A DNA stretch of 64,000 bases, from positions 682,001 through 746,000 of the forward strand of contig CAWBPR010000005.1 of the NCBI GenBank assembly GCA_963790775.1, written 5' to 3'. Under the pieces are notes generated by a model. The model was given only the letters and a program-made list of their open reading frames with translations, was not told the origin of the DNA and did no database searches. Below, piece by piece: positions 1 through 9,169 of this stretch. A program made the translations under genes and the position numbers. Every line of letters begins with the position of its first letter. Position 1 is the first letter of the stretch. The stretch is from JASJBU01 sp963790775 (GTDB taxonomy: Bacteria > Pseudomonadota > Gammaproteobacteria > Chromatiales > Chromatiaceae).

Positions 1-1
1 C

Positions 2-1384
2 GATACTTCCGACCGGCTCTACTTCGAACCCCTGACGCTGGAGGATGTGCTCGAGGTCATCGACAAGGAACGGCCTACCGGCGTCATCGTGCAGTACGGC
101 GGTCAGACGCCACTCAAACTGGCGCGGGATCTGGAAGCCGCCGGAGCGCCGATCATCGGCACCAGCCCCGACTCCATCGATCTGGCGGAGGATCGCGAAC
201 GTTTCCAGCAGCTGGTGGAGAAACTGAAACTGCGTCAGCCGCCCAACCGCACCGCGACCGAGGCGGAACAGGCGGTCAGACTGGCGTTGGAGATCGGCTA
301 CCCGCTGGTGGTGCGTCCGTCCTATGTACTGGGCGGCCGAGCCATGGAAATCGTGCATGGTGAAGAGGACCTGCGCCGCTACATGCGAGAGGCGGTGAGC
401 GTCTCCAATGATTCACCGGTGCTGCTGGACCGTTTCCTGGACGATGCCATCGAGGTGGATGTGGATGCGATCTGCGACGGCAAGGATGTGCTGATCGGCG
501 GCATCATGGAGCATATCGAACAGGCGGGGGTTCATTCCGGTGATTCCGCCTGCTCTTTACCGCCTTACACTCTATCGGCCTCGGTCCAGGACCGCATGCG
601 GGAGAAGATTCGTCAATTGGCCCTGGAGCTCAAGGTGATTGGGTTGATGAACACCCAGTTTGCCATCAAGGATGATCATATCTATCTGTTGGAGGTCAAT
701 CCCAGGGCCTCGCGCACCGTGCCCTTTGTCTCCAAGGCCACCGGCCTGCAGCTTGCCAAGGTGGCGGCGCGCTGTATGGTGGGTGTCACCCTGGAGCAGC
801 AGGGCGTGACCCGGGAGGTGATACCTGTCAACTATTTCGTCAAGGAAGCGGTCTTCCCCTTCGTCAAATTTCCTGGCGTGGACACCGTGCTGGGGCCGGA
901 GATGAAGTCCACCGGCGAGGTGATGGGGGTTGGCAGAACTTTCGGCGAGGCCTTCAATAAGTCGATTCTTGGCGCCGGTTCCCGGCTGCCCAGGAGTGGC
1001 CGGGCGCTGCTCAGCGTGCGGGATGCAGACAAAAACCGCGCCGTGCAGGTGGCGGAGGATCTGGCGGATTTTGGTTTCGAACTGTATGCCACGGGAGGCA
1101 CCGCGAAGGCCATTCAGGATGCGGGGATAGCCTGTAAGCGGGTCAATAAGGTCAAGGAGGGTCGGCCGCATATCCTGGATATGATCAAGAACCGGGAAGT
1201 CAATTTTATCGTCAATACCACCGAAGGCGCGCAGGCGATTACAGATTCAGCGGAGATACGCCGTGCAGCATTGCAGCACAAAGTGACCTACACCACGACG
1301 ATATCCGGCGCCGAGGCGACTTGCCTGGCGTTGAAGCAGTTGGATGAAGTGAGTATCAATCGCCTGCAGGATCTGCACGGCTGA
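2..1384 (+). CDS. carB: Carbamoyl-phosphate synthase large subunit, C-terminal part (partial)
   Basis: The reading frame is open from the window edge and starts inside the protein, so the true start lies upstream. CarB makes carbamoyl phosphate from bicarbonate, ammonia (delivered by CarA) and two ATP, for arginine and pyrimidine synthesis. The visible 460 residues hold the second ATP-grasp unit (opening DTSDRLYFEP, with VVRPSYVLGGRAMEIV and LLEVNPRASRT) and then the MGS-like allosteric domain (DADKNRAVQVAEDLADFGF, ATGGTAKAIQDAGI), where UMP, IMP or ornithine bind in the family. The end at LQDLHG is a normal family C-terminus. greA follows after about 210 bp. Identification is secure. Confidence 0.97.
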   Translation, partial: DTSDRLYFEPLTLEDVLEVIDKERPTGVIVQYGGQTPLKLARDLEAAGAPIIGTSPDSIDLAEDRERFQQLVEKLKLRQPPNRTATEAEQAVRLALEIGYPLVVRPSYVLGGRAMEIVHGEEDLRRYMREAVSVSNDSPVLLDRFLDDAIEVDVDAICDGKDVLIGGIMEHIEQAGVHSGDSACSLPPYTLSASVQDRMREKIRQLALELKVIGLMNTQFAIKDDHIYLLEVNPRASRTVPFVSKATGLQLAKVAARCMVGVTLEQQGVTREVIPVNYFVKEAVFPFVKFPGVDTVLGPEMKSTGEVMGVGRTFGEAFNKSILGAGSRLPRSGRALLSVRDADKNRAVQVAEDLADFGFELYATGGTAKAIQDAGIACKRVNKVKEGRPHILDMIKNREVNFIVNTTEGAQAITDSAEIRRAALQHKVTYTTTISGAEATCLALKQLDEVSINRLQDLHG

Positions 1385-1593
1385 TTTCTAGCAGCGCCTG
1401 GCGTTGTGCGGATTATTGGGTAATGCCGATCCACGCTTATGGGAGCTGCCGCGGCATCCGGCCGTCCATCTGGATCAATCCGGGGACTACTTTTTAGGAA
1501 ACCCCAAAATATAATGTGGTACATATTCGGCAGAGCGTACGAAAATGGACTTTTGATTAGTTATCAGAACTTGAGAATATTGAGGATTTATCA

Positions 1594-2070
1594 ATGAGCA
1601 AAGTACCTCTGACCGCCAAAGGCGCAGAGAATCTACGAACTGAACTCGAAGAACTGAAACGGGTAGCCCGCCCCAAAGTTATCAAGGCGATTGCCGATGC
1701 GCGTGCGCATGGTGACCTGAAGGAGAACGCGGAATATCATGCCGCCCGGGAGCAGCAGAGCTTTATCGAGGGACGGATCAAGGATATCGAAGGCAAGCTT
1801 TCGCATGCCCAGATAATCGATGTCACCACCCTGGATGCCGGTGGCAAAGTGGTGTTTGGCGCTACTGTCGACCTCATCGAGCTGGACAATGATGAGGAGT
1901 TCACCTATCAGATCGTGGGTGATGACGAGGCTGATATCAAACAGGGTCTGATCTCAGTCAGTTCGCCTATTGCCCGCGCCTTGATCGGTAAGTCAGAGGG
2001 TGATGACGTGTTCCTGCAGACCCCGAACGGGCCGAGGGAGTTTGAGATTCTGGACGTGCGTTACGAATAA
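1594..2070 (+). CDS. greA: Transcription elongation factor GreA
   Basis: 158 residues, the normal GreA length. GreA enters the secondary channel of RNA polymerase and stimulates cleavage of backtracked transcripts. The N-terminal coiled coil is clear (LRTELEELKRVARPKVIKAI, then DLKENAEYHAAREQQSFIEG with the acidic tip near residues 41-44), followed by the FKBP-like C-terminal domain (ISVSSPIARALIGKSEGDDV). In many proteobacteria greA follows carB, as here, but the 210-bp gap suggests its own promoter. The ATG is preceded by a short purine stretch (gagaat, ttgagga). It faces yhbY and they share a terminator. Confidence 0.97.
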   Translation: MSKVPLTAKGAENLRTELEELKRVARPKVIKAIADARAHGDLKENAEYHAAREQQSFIEGRIKDIEGKLSHAQIIDVTTLDAGGKVVFGATVDLIELDNDEEFTYQIVGDDEADIKQGLISVSSPIARALIGKSEGDDVFLQTPNGPREFEILDVRYE

Positions 2071-2098
2071 GACGTGGCTTAACGGTCCGTAAAAAAAG

Positions 2099-2131
2099 CC
2101 GGATTATTCTTCAAACGATAATCCGGTTTTT
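2099..2131. terminator. Bidirectional terminator between greA and yhbY
   Basis: A 9-bp inverted repeat (CCGGATTAT at 2099-2107 and ATAATCCGG at 2118-2126) has an A-run on its left and a T-run on its right, so it reads as a Rho-independent terminator on both strands. It overlaps the last codons of yhbY. Confidence 0.85.
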
Positions 2132-2407
2132 CTTTTTTTCCGGATTGGGGCGATAGAAGGTCGCCATCCTGCCGATGATCTGGATCAGACTGGCTTTATG
2201 TTGTGCGACGATCTGGCCACTGATTTGTTCGCGCTCCGCCTTGTCCGCGCCTGCAAGTTTGACCTTGATGAGTTCATGGGCATCCAGTGCAATATCGATC
2301 TCATTGTGGACGTTTTCACTCAGGCCATGCTGACCGACCATAACTACTGGTTTCAGATGATGGGCCTGTTTCTTCAAATCACGGATCTGTTGGGGGCTCA
2401 GGTTCAT
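2111..2407 (-). CDS. yhbY: Ribosome-associated RNA-binding protein YhbY (CRM domain)
   Basis: 98 residues from the chosen start MNLSPQQIRDLKKQAHHLKP, which matches the start of E. coli YhbY; an upstream in-frame start would add seven residues (MTLPAET) that the family lacks. The CRM/KhbY fold signature is present (KPVVMVGQHGLSENV, ELIKVKLAGADK, QIIGRMATFYR). E. coli YhbY associates with pre-50S particles. It is on the opposite strand from greA and rlmE and divergent from rlmE, as in many Gammaproteobacteria. Confidence 0.93.
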   Translation of the reverse strand: MNLSPQQIRDLKKQAHHLKPVVMVGQHGLSENVHNEIDIALDAHELIKVKLAGADKAEREQISGQIVAQHKASLIQIIGRMATFYRPNPEKKKNRIIV

Positions 2408-2688
2408 GGTTTCAGCCGGTAGGGTCAAAGGGGCGGCATTCTAACTCAGTTGTGCGCGGTCTTTAAGCAATTTTGAATTCGCTCCGCTCCGGATATCTAC
2501 TGGAAGGGGCAAATGGCATCCGGATAAATGCATATTTGGATTGTGAAAAAGCGATTGCCAAGATAGTTAAACGAATCATGGATAATGTGTATCGTGTAAC
2601 GAAGTCTCCAGTCTGGAGACAGTTGAAGGTAATTAAACGATATATTGGCGGTAGTTCGCGGCCAATTGCAGATATTTCCTGAAATCAT

Positions 2689-3309
2689 ATGAAGCGTAGT
2701 AAAAGCAGTCGACAATGGCTGGACCGGCAATTCAGCGATGACTATGTGAAACGGGCTCAAAAAGAGGGTTACCGTTCCCGTGCCGCCTACAAGCTGCTGG
2801 AGATCCAGGAGAGGGACCGGATTATCAAGCCAGGTATGAGGGTGGTGGACCTCGGCGCGGCGCCAGGCGGCTGGTCACAGGTGGCCCGCAAGCTGGTAGG
2901 CGAGAAGGGACAGGTGGTTGCTCTGGATATCCTGGAGATGGATCCCATTGCCGGGGTCTCATTCATTCAGGGTGACTTCAGGGAGCCCGGTCCAATGGTC
3001 GAGTTACAGGATATCCTTGCGGGTGAAAAGGTTGATCTTGTAATTTCCGATCTGGCTCCCAATATTACAGGTATGTCGAGCGTGGATCAGCCCCGCTCGA
3101 TGTATCTCTGTGAACTGGCTTGGGATTTTGCCCGTGAAACCCTGCGTCCTGGTGGTGGATTTGTGGTAAAAGTCTTTCAGGGAGCAGGATTTGACCAATA
3201 CTTGAAGGATCTGCGGGTATCTTTTTCGAAAGTGGTCAGCAGGAAACCCAAATCATCGCGGCCGAAAAGCCGTGAGATCTATCTGGTAGCAGGGAACTTT
3301 AAGGTATAG
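2689..3309 (+). CDS. rlmE: 23S rRNA 2'-O-ribose methyltransferase RlmE (FtsJ/RrmJ)
   Basis: 206 residues, the usual length. RlmE methylates U2552 of 23S rRNA in the A-loop, late in 50S assembly, using S-adenosylmethionine. Visible motifs are the SAM site VVDLGAAPGGWSQVARKL (about residues 50-67), the catalytic Asp in DLVISDLAPNITG and the catalytic Lys in FVVKVFQGAGF; an N-terminal Lys in AAYKLLEIQE completes the K-D-K triad. It lies upstream of ftsH, the conserved rlmE-ftsH pair, about 70 bp apart. The 260 bp between yhbY and rlmE hold no convincing gene and probably carry the promoter. Confidence 0.96.
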   Translation: MKRSKSSRQWLDRQFSDDYVKRAQKEGYRSRAAYKLLEIQERDRIIKPGMRVVDLGAAPGGWSQVARKLVGEKGQVVALDILEMDPIAGVSFIQGDFREPGPMVELQDILAGEKVDLVISDLAPNITGMSSVDQPRSMYLCELAWDFARETLRPGGGFVVKVFQGAGFDQYLKDLRVSFSKVVSRKPKSSRPKSREIYLVAGNFKV

Positions 3310-3379
3310 TACCTTACCAACGAATTAACATGCTGGATATCCCTCGGCTAGGTGGGATGACTTGAGAGGTTGAGACGCT

Positions 3380-5308
3380 TTGAATGACATGGCAAAAAAT
3401 TTAATTCTCTGGGTGGTGATTGCCATCGTCCTGATGACGGTGTTCAACAACTTTTCCACTCCCACCAAACAGGCCCAGTCCGTCAGCTACTCTGAATTCA
3501 TCAGTGAAGTGAAGGCCGGGAACGTAAAGGAAGTGACCATCCAGAATGGCCGGGATATCACTGGCGCCATGACCTCAGGTCAGCGTTTCTCCACCTACAG
3601 TCCGGGTGACGACGGTCTGGTCAGCGACCTGCTGAACAACAATGTTGAAATCGTCGCAACACCCCCTGAAAAACCGTCATTGTTGATGAATATCCTTATC
3701 AACTGGTTTCCGCTGTTTGTGCTGATCGGGCTGTGGATCTTTTTCATGCGCCAGATGCAGGGCGGTGGCGCCGGCCGTGGGGCTATGTCCTTCGGCAAGA
3801 GCAAGGCCAGGATGCTCACAGAAGACCAGGTTAAGGTCACCTTCAATGATGTCGCCGGTATCGAAGAGGCAAAGGAGGAGGTCACCGAGATGGTGGATTT
3901 CCTGCGCGATCCCTCGAAATTCCAGAAGCTTGGCGGCAAGATTCCCAAGGGTGTCCTGATGCTCGGTTCACCGGGTACCGGTAAAACGCTGCTGGCAAAG
4001 GCGATTGCCGGTGAAGCCAAGGTGCCGTTTTTCACCATCTCGGGTTCTGACTTCGTGGAGATGTTCGTGGGTGTCGGCGCCTCCCGGGTGCGGGATATGT
4101 TCGAACAGGCGAAGAAACATGCGCCCTGTATCATTTTTATCGACGAAATCGACGCCGTGGGGCGGCACCGTGGCGCCGGACTCGGTGGCGGACATGACGA
4201 GCGTGAGCAGACCCTCAATCAGTTGCTGGTGGAGATGGATGGCTTCGAGGGTAATGAAGGCGTCATCGTAATTGCTGCGACCAACCGACCTGATGTGCTG
4301 GACCCCGCGCTGCTGCGCCCAGGGCGTTTCGATCGCCAGGTCGTAGTGCCCCTGCCGGATGTGCGTGGCCGCGAGCAGATTCTCAAGGTTCATCTGCGCA
4401 AGGTGGCGGCATCGGATGATGTGAAGCCTTCGATCATCGCTCGAGGCACCCCGGGATTTTCCGGTGCGGATCTGGCCAACCTGGTGAATGAGGCGGCGCT
4501 GTTTGCGGCGCGCGCCAACAAGACCCATGTGAACATGGAGGAGATGGAGAAGGCCAAAGACAAGATCATGATGGGCGCCGAGCGCCGCACCATGGTGATG
4601 AGCGATGACGAGAAAAAGCTGACCGCCTATCATGAGTCCGGACATGCCATCGTGGGGCGTCTGGTGCCCTCGCATGACCCTGTCTACAAGGTCAGCATCA
4701 TTCCCCGTGGCCGGGCCCTGGGTGTGACTATGTTTCTGCCCGAGCAGGATCGCTACAGTGTGAGTAAGGAGACCCTGGAGAGCCAGATATCAAGCCTGTT
4801 CGGTGGTCGAATCGCAGAAGAACTGATCTTTGGCATCGACAAGGTGACCACCGGTGCTTCCAATGACATCAAACGCGCTACCGAACTGGCCCGGAATATG
4901 GTGACCAAGTGGGGTTTATCGGAACGCCTGGGTCCGCTGATGTACACCGAAGAGGAGGAAGAGGTCTTCCTCGGTCGTTCTGTCACCCAACACAAAAATG
5001 TTTCTGATGACACCGCACACACGATTGATGAGGAGATTCGCAGCTTCATTGACCGTAACTATGAGCGGGCAGACAGAATTCTCAATGAGAACCTCGATAA
5101 ACTGCACCTGATGGCGGGAGCACTCATGAAATACGAGACTATCGATGCAGAACAGATCGATGACATCATGCAGGGTAAGAAGCCCCGCCCGCCGAAAGAT
5201 TGGGAAGAGCCGGAAGTAGATTCCGACGACGATACCAAGCCTTCCGGAGAAGCGACCTCATCAGATGATGTCTCCGGCACCATTGGTGGTCCCGCCAACC
5301 AGCACTGA
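3380..5308 (+). CDS. ftsH: ATP-dependent zinc metalloprotease FtsH
   Basis: 642 residues. FtsH is the hexameric inner-membrane AAA+ protease that degrades LpxC, unassembled membrane proteins and some regulators. Two membrane segments (about residues 5-24 and 100-120) flank a periplasmic domain. These are followed by Walker A (GSPGTGKT), Walker B (CIIFIDEIDAVG), the SRH region (ATNRPDVLDPALLRPGRFDR) and the zinc motif HESGH, with the third ligand in GASNDIKRAT. The listed start is TTG at 3380, placed about 10 bp after GAGAGG; the alternative ATG at 3389 (MAKNLILW) is 19 bp away. The C-terminal tail is acidic and Asp/Ser-rich. Confidence 0.97.
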   Translation: MNDMAKNLILWVVIAIVLMTVFNNFSTPTKQAQSVSYSEFISEVKAGNVKEVTIQNGRDITGAMTSGQRFSTYSPGDDGLVSDLLNNNVEIVATPPEKPSLLMNILINWFPLFVLIGLWIFFMRQMQGGGAGRGAMSFGKSKARMLTEDQVKVTFNDVAGIEEAKEEVTEMVDFLRDPSKFQKLGGKIPKGVLMLGSPGTGKTLLAKAIAGEAKVPFFTISGSDFVEMFVGVGASRVRDMFEQAKKHAPCIIFIDEIDAVGRHRGAGLGGGHDEREQTLNQLLVEMDGFEGNEGVIVIAATNRPDVLDPALLRPGRFDRQVVVPLPDVRGREQILKVHLRKVAASDDVKPSIIARGTPGFSGADLANLVNEAALFAARANKTHVNMEEMEKAKDKIMMGAERRTMVMSDDEKKLTAYHESGHAIVGRLVPSHDPVYKVSIIPRGRALGVTMFLPEQDRYSVSKETLESQISSLFGGRIAEELIFGIDKVTTGASNDIKRATELARNMVTKWGLSERLGPLMYTEEEEEVFLGRSVTQHKNVSDDTAHTIDEEIRSFIDRNYERADRILNENLDKLHLMAGALMKYETIDAEQIDDIMQGKKPRPPKDWEEPEVDSDDDTKPSGEATSSDDVSGTIGGPANQH

Positions 5309-5322
5309 GACCTTCCAGAGAA

Positions 5323-6153
5323 TTGATTCTCGATTGTGCAGGAAAGCCTGTTGACCTGGGGGTTCCCCAGGTCATGGGCATACTCAATATCACCCCAGAC
5401 TCTTTTTCTGATGGCGGACATTTCTTGCGCAGAGATGCCGGTTTATCACGTGCCCGGCAAATGGTCGAAGAAGGGGCGGCGATTATTGACATAGGTGGGG
5501 AGTCAACCCGGCCCGGAGCCCGGCCGGTCTCGGTTCAGGAGGAACTTGACAGAGTCATCCCCGTCATAGAATTGCTTTCCGCCGAACTGTCTGTTCCGAT
5601 CTCGATCGATACCAGTAAGGCCGCTGTGATGCGTGAAGCAGTAAGCGCGGGCGCCGGACTGATCAACGATGTGCTGGCACTGCAGGCTGAGGGGGCTCTG
5701 GCGGCGGCAGTGGATTCGCATGTGCCGGTCTGCCTGATGCACATGCAGGGTGAGCCCCGCACCATGCAGCAATCCCCCGAGTATCCTGATGTGGTGGCGG
5801 ATGTGAAGAGATTTCTCGCACAGCGGGTGCAGGCCTGTCTGGATGCCGGCGTATTGCAGGAGCATCTCTTGATCGATCCCGGATTCGGTTTTGGCAAGAC
5901 CCTTGAGCATAATCTTTTGTTGTTGAAGAATCTGAGAAAGATTGGCGAACTAAAGACGCCGCTGTTGGTGGGGCTCTCAAGAAAATCGATGATCGGTACG
6001 CTACTAGGTGATGCGTCAGTCGAGAAACGCCTTTTTGGGAGTATTGCCGCGGCGGTAATGGCAGTGCTTGAAGGTGCTTCAGTTATCAGGACGCATGATG
6101 TCCGGGCGACGCTTGATGCACTCAAGGTGACCACCGCTGTTATGTCCTCCTGA
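5323..6153 (+). CDS. folP: Dihydropteroate synthase
   Basis: 276 residues. FolP condenses 6-hydroxymethyl-dihydropterin pyrophosphate with p-aminobenzoate in folate synthesis and is the sulfonamide target. The family signatures are intact: MGILNITPDSFSDGG, GGESTRPGARPVS, ISIDTSKAAVMREA, LMHMQGEPRTMQ and LLIDPGFGFGKTLEHN. The start is TTG, 14 bp after the ftsH stop; MILDCAGKPVDLG matches the usual first beta strand, so the late ATG starts are unlikely. The ftsH-folP-glmM order is the classic gammaproteobacterial operon. Confidence 0.96.
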   Translation: MILDCAGKPVDLGVPQVMGILNITPDSFSDGGHFLRRDAGLSRARQMVEEGAAIIDIGGESTRPGARPVSVQEELDRVIPVIELLSAELSVPISIDTSKAAVMREAVSAGAGLINDVLALQAEGALAAAVDSHVPVCLMHMQGEPRTMQQSPEYPDVVADVKRFLAQRVQACLDAGVLQEHLLIDPGFGFGKTLEHNLLLLKNLRKIGELKTPLLVGLSRKSMIGTLLGDASVEKRLFGSIAAAVMAVLEGASVIRTHDVRATLDALKVTTAVMSS

Positions 6154-6257
6154 GTTCTTGGCTGATTCAGAATAGGCGTCAGATTAAAGCCATGCATGTA
6201 TGGCCTGCGTGAATATCTTTTGCCGGGGCCACGTAAAACATTTAGAGAGAAGAGTAA

Positions 6258-7601
6258 GTGAGCCGAAAATATTTTGGAACAGACGGTGTCCGGGGGCGGT
6301 TTGGAGAAGGTCCGATCACGCCTGAATTTGTACTCAAGCTGGGCTGGGCTGTTGGCCGGGTGCTGGGAGACCAGACCAAGAGTCGTGTCTTGATCGGCAA
6401 GGATACGCGTATTTCAGGCTATCTTCTGGAATCGGCCCTGGAAGCGGGCCTGGCCGCGGCCGGTGTGAATATCACCCTGCTGGGACCGATGCCGACGCCG
6501 AGTGTCGCCTACCTGACCCGTACCCTGCATGCCCAGGCTGGCATAGTCATCAGCGCCTCGCACAATCCGTTTCAGGATAACGGTATCAAATTCTTTTCCC
6601 GCGATGGTCTTAAATTGCCCGACGAAGTCGAGAGTGAGATAGAGGCGGAAATGGAAAAACCCCTTACCACAGTGGATTCATCTAAGCTGGGCAGAGCTGA
6701 AAAAATGGATGCGGAAGGGCGTTATATTGAATTTTGTAAAAGCACCGTGCCACTCAAGACCCAGTTCCGGGGCATGAAGATTGTCGTCGACTGCGCAAAC
6801 GGCGCCGCCTATAACATTGCGCCTTATGTTTTCGATGAGATGGGGGCTGAGGTGATCGCCATCGGTAATAAGCCGAATGGATTCAATATCAATGACGGAG
6901 TCGGTTCCACCTATCCGGAATATCTCAAAGCTGCAGTTCTCGAGCATCGCGCTGATCTGGGTGTGGCCCTCGATGGTGACGGTGATCGTCTGATTATGGT
7001 GGATGATCAAGGGATGGAAGTGGATGGAGATGAGATACTCTATATCATTGCCCGTTCCAGGATGCGCCAGGGAAGACTCAAAGGAGCCGTGGTCGGGACG
7101 TTGATGAGCAACCTTGGATTGGAGCATGCCCTGCGCGAACACGGCGTGGTATTTGAGCGCACCCAGGTGGGCGACCGCTATATCATGGAGCGCTTGAGGC
7201 AGAAAGGCTGGATGTTGGGTGGGGAGCAGTCGGGCCACATCCTCTGTCTGGATAAAACCACGACAGGAGATGGCATTGTTTCGGCACTGCAGGTGCTGGC
7301 TGAGGTCCATACCTCGGGGCGCACGTTGCGTGAATTGACCGCAGGAATGAAAAAATACCCTCAGAAGCTGGTGAATGTGAAACTGGGCAATAAATCACCG
7401 GCTGAGGTCATGCAGGCGGATGCGGTGAAGAAATCCGTCCGCGAAGCCGAGGTGGAAATGGGTAATTCTGGTCGTGTGTTGCTGCGGCCATCGGGCACCG
7501 AGCCGTTGATTCGAATCATGCTGGAAGGGAAGGAGGCAGGCCAGGTCGATCAATTGACAGGAAATATTGCAGATGCCGTCCAGGAATACGTCAATAGCTA
7601 A
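6258..7601 (+). CDS. glmM: Phosphoglucosamine mutase
   Basis: 447 residues. GlmM converts glucosamine-6-phosphate to glucosamine-1-phosphate for UDP-GlcNAc, peptidoglycan and LPS. It starts at GTG (MSRKYFGTDGVRGRFG, the family N-terminus). The phosphoserine loop is GIVISASHNPFQDNGIKFF, the Mg-binding loop is DGDGDRLIM, the sugar-binding segment is GEQSGHI and the phosphate-binding loop is RPSGTEPLIRIM. It is the last gene of the ftsH-folP-glmM group and is followed by a terminator-like hairpin. Confidence 0.97.
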   Translation: MSRKYFGTDGVRGRFGEGPITPEFVLKLGWAVGRVLGDQTKSRVLIGKDTRISGYLLESALEAGLAAAGVNITLLGPMPTPSVAYLTRTLHAQAGIVISASHNPFQDNGIKFFSRDGLKLPDEVESEIEAEMEKPLTTVDSSKLGRAEKMDAEGRYIEFCKSTVPLKTQFRGMKIVVDCANGAAYNIAPYVFDEMGAEVIAIGNKPNGFNINDGVGSTYPEYLKAAVLEHRADLGVALDGDGDRLIMVDDQGMEVDGDEILYIIARSRMRQGRLKGAVVGTLMSNLGLEHALREHGVVFERTQVGDRYIMERLRQKGWMLGGEQSGHILCLDKTTTGDGIVSALQVLAEVHTSGRTLRELTAGMKKYPQKLVNVKLGNKSPAEVMQADAVKKSVREAEVEMGNSGRVLLRPSGTEPLIRIMLEGKEAGQVDQLTGNIADAVQEYVNS

Positions 7602-7632
7602 ATAGCTAGCTACCCGATAAGGAGATTGATTT

Positions 7633-7672
7633 AAAGCGCGCGGGCCGTTAAGCTAGCGCGCTTTCATTTTTT
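7633..7672 (+). terminator. Terminator after glmM
   Basis: AAAGCGCGC (7633-7641) pairs with GCGCGCTTT (7656-7664), followed by CATTTTTTAC. It separates the glmM group from tpiA-secG. Confidence 0.75.
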
Positions 7673-7690
7673 ACTCTAGGAGAGAGCAGC

Positions 7691-8443
7691 ATGCGGCAGC
7701 CGTTTGTGGCAGGTAATTGGAAAATGAACGGTTCCCTCGAATCTGTTAGGGAGCTGCTTGATGGAATTAAACGCGGTATCGGTGATGTGAAGGTTGCAGA
7801 GGTTGCAGTTTGCCCCTCTTATATCTTCATTCCTGAAGCGCAGCAGCAACTTGCAGGGAGTGGGGTTGCCTGGGGTGGTCAGGATCTCTCTACAGAGTCG
7901 TCAGGGGCCTATACGGGTGAAATTTCCGCTTCGATGCTGAATGATTTTGCCTGTAAATATGTGATCGTCGGTCACTCCGAGCGCCGCACCTACCACGCTG
8001 AGAGTGATGAGCAGGTGGCGAAGAAATATGCAGTGGCGCGGGCTGCCGGGCTGGTGCCCATTCTCTGCGTGGGGGAGACCCTTGAAGAGCGTGAGGGTGG
8101 CATCACCGAGCAAGTCGTGGCCCGTCAGCTCGATGCCGTGATTGAACTGGAGGGCGTGGATGCCCTGGCAGGTGGCGTCATCGCTTATGAGCCCGTGTGG
8201 GCGATCGGCACCGGCATGACGGCATCTCCGGAACAAGCGCAGGATGTGCATGCCTTTATTCGCAGCCGCGTGGCGGCAAAGAGCGCAGAGGTCGCTGAGG
8301 GCGTGAGGATTCTTTATGGTGGATCCATGAAACCAGGAAATGCCAAAGAGCTTATGGGCAAGCCGGATATTGACGGCGGCCTGATTGGTGGTGCAGCCCT
8401 CCAGGCTGAGGATTTCCTGGGTATCTGTACCGCTGCAAATTAA
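7691..8443 (+). CDS. tpiA: Triosephosphate isomerase
   Basis: 250 residues. TpiA interconverts dihydroxyacetone phosphate and glyceraldehyde-3-phosphate. Catalytic residues are all visible: Lys in GNWKMNGS (about residue 11), His in VIVGHSERR (about 95) and Glu in AYEPVWAIGTG (about 168), with phosphate loop LYGGSMKPGN. AGGAGAG just before the ATG is a good ribosome-binding site. The order glmM-tpiA-secG-tRNA-Leu-nuo is common in this group. Confidence 0.97.
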   Translation: MRQPFVAGNWKMNGSLESVRELLDGIKRGIGDVKVAEVAVCPSYIFIPEAQQQLAGSGVAWGGQDLSTESSGAYTGEISASMLNDFACKYVIVGHSERRTYHAESDEQVAKKYAVARAAGLVPILCVGETLEEREGGITEQVVARQLDAVIELEGVDALAGGVIAYEPVWAIGTGMTASPEQAQDVHAFIRSRVAAKSAEVAEGVRILYGGSMKPGNAKELMGKPDIDGGLIGGAALQAEDFLGICTAAN

Positions 8444-8463
8444 TTTAACGGGCAAGATTCGAT

Positions 8464-8874
8464 ATGCAGACAATTCTTGTAGTGATACATCTCTTTCTGG
8501 CAATCGGACTGGTTGGTCTGATACTGATTCAGCATGGGAAGGGTGCGGATGCAGGTGCTGCATTTGGCAGTGGTGCTTCGGCAACGGTGTTTGGGGCCCA
8601 GGGTTCAGCTTCATTTCTGACCCGGACGACAGCAGTTCTTGCCGCCCTGTTCTTTATCACCAGCATGGTGCTGGCCTATTTCGCGGCTCAGACACGGGAC
8701 ACTACCGGTCTCATGGAATCGATGCAGCCCTCGGCAGAGGTCAGGGTCGAGCAAGGTGATGTGCCGTTTGTCCCTGCGGCATCGGATGTCCCGGTTATAC
8801 CTGCCGCTGAGCCAGCGCCTGCTGCTGAACCAGCGCCTGTGGTTGAGACCCCTTTGACCGAGAGTAAAGAATAA
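8464..8874 (+). CDS. secG: Preprotein translocase subunit SecG
   Basis: 136 residues. SecG is the small, non-essential subunit of the SecYEG channel. There are two hydrophobic segments (about residues 2-22 and 52-73) separated by the typical cytoplasmic loop HGKGADAGAAFGSGASATVFG. The C-terminal tail from about residue 100 is unusually long and rich in Pro, Ala and Glu, with repeats of AEPAP type. tRNA-Leu begins 13 bp after the stop, so the two are probably co-transcribed. Confidence 0.94.
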   Translation: MQTILVVIHLFLAIGLVGLILIQHGKGADAGAAFGSGASATVFGAQGSASFLTRTTAVLAALFFITSMVLAYFAAQTRDTTGLMESMQPSAEVRVEQGDVPFVPAASDVPVIPAAEPAPAAEPAPVVETPLTESKE

Positions 8875-8887
8875 GCTTTAAAAAATT

Positions 8888-8972
8888 GCCGATGTGGTGG
8901 AATTGGTAGACACGCTATCTTGAGGGGGTAGTAGCGTAAGCTGTGCCGGTTCAAATCCGGCCATCGGCACCA
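8888..8972 (+). tRNA. tRNA-Leu (anticodon GAG)
   Basis: 85 nt with a 7-bp acceptor stem (GCCGATG/CATCGGC), encoded CCA, long variable arm, the T-loop GTTCAAATC and anticodon GAG at 8922-8924. It sits between secG and nuoA, the usual place in Gammaproteobacteria. Confidence 0.97.
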
Positions 8973-8978
8973 TCTCAT

Positions 8979-9017
8979 AAACGGTATTGCACCCAAGTTG
9001 GGCAATGCCGTTTTTTT
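8979..9017 (+). terminator. Terminator after tRNA-Leu
   Basis: AAACGGTATTGC (8979-8990) pairs with GCAATGCCGTT (9002-9012), followed by a run of seven T. It ends the tpiA-secG-tRNA-Leu transcript before the nuo promoter. Confidence 0.9.
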
Positions 9018-9076
9018 ATGTCACAAAAATAACTATAACTTATTGATATTTATCATAATGTGGGATTCTCCTGGGG

Positions 9077-9105
9077 TTGACAGAAGTATGCCACTGGAAT
9101 AGACT
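9077..9105 (+). promoter_or_regulatory. Putative sigma-70 promoter of the nuo operon
   Basis: TTGACA (9077-9082), a 17-bp spacer and TAGACT (9100-9105), 65 bp upstream of nuoA and after the tRNA terminator. The -35 is perfect; the -10 is moderate. Confidence 0.6.
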
Positions 9106-9169
9106 TCCCGCTGCTTCAGATAATTCGCTTATGCGGAATGACTGATCGTCACGGGAGGAAAGCATCACC

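Noticed and set aside
2473..2682. 69-codon ORF between yhbY and rlmE
   Set aside because: No recognisable motif or ribosome-binding site, and it lies in the expected promoter region of rlmE; an ORF on the opposite strand overlaps it.
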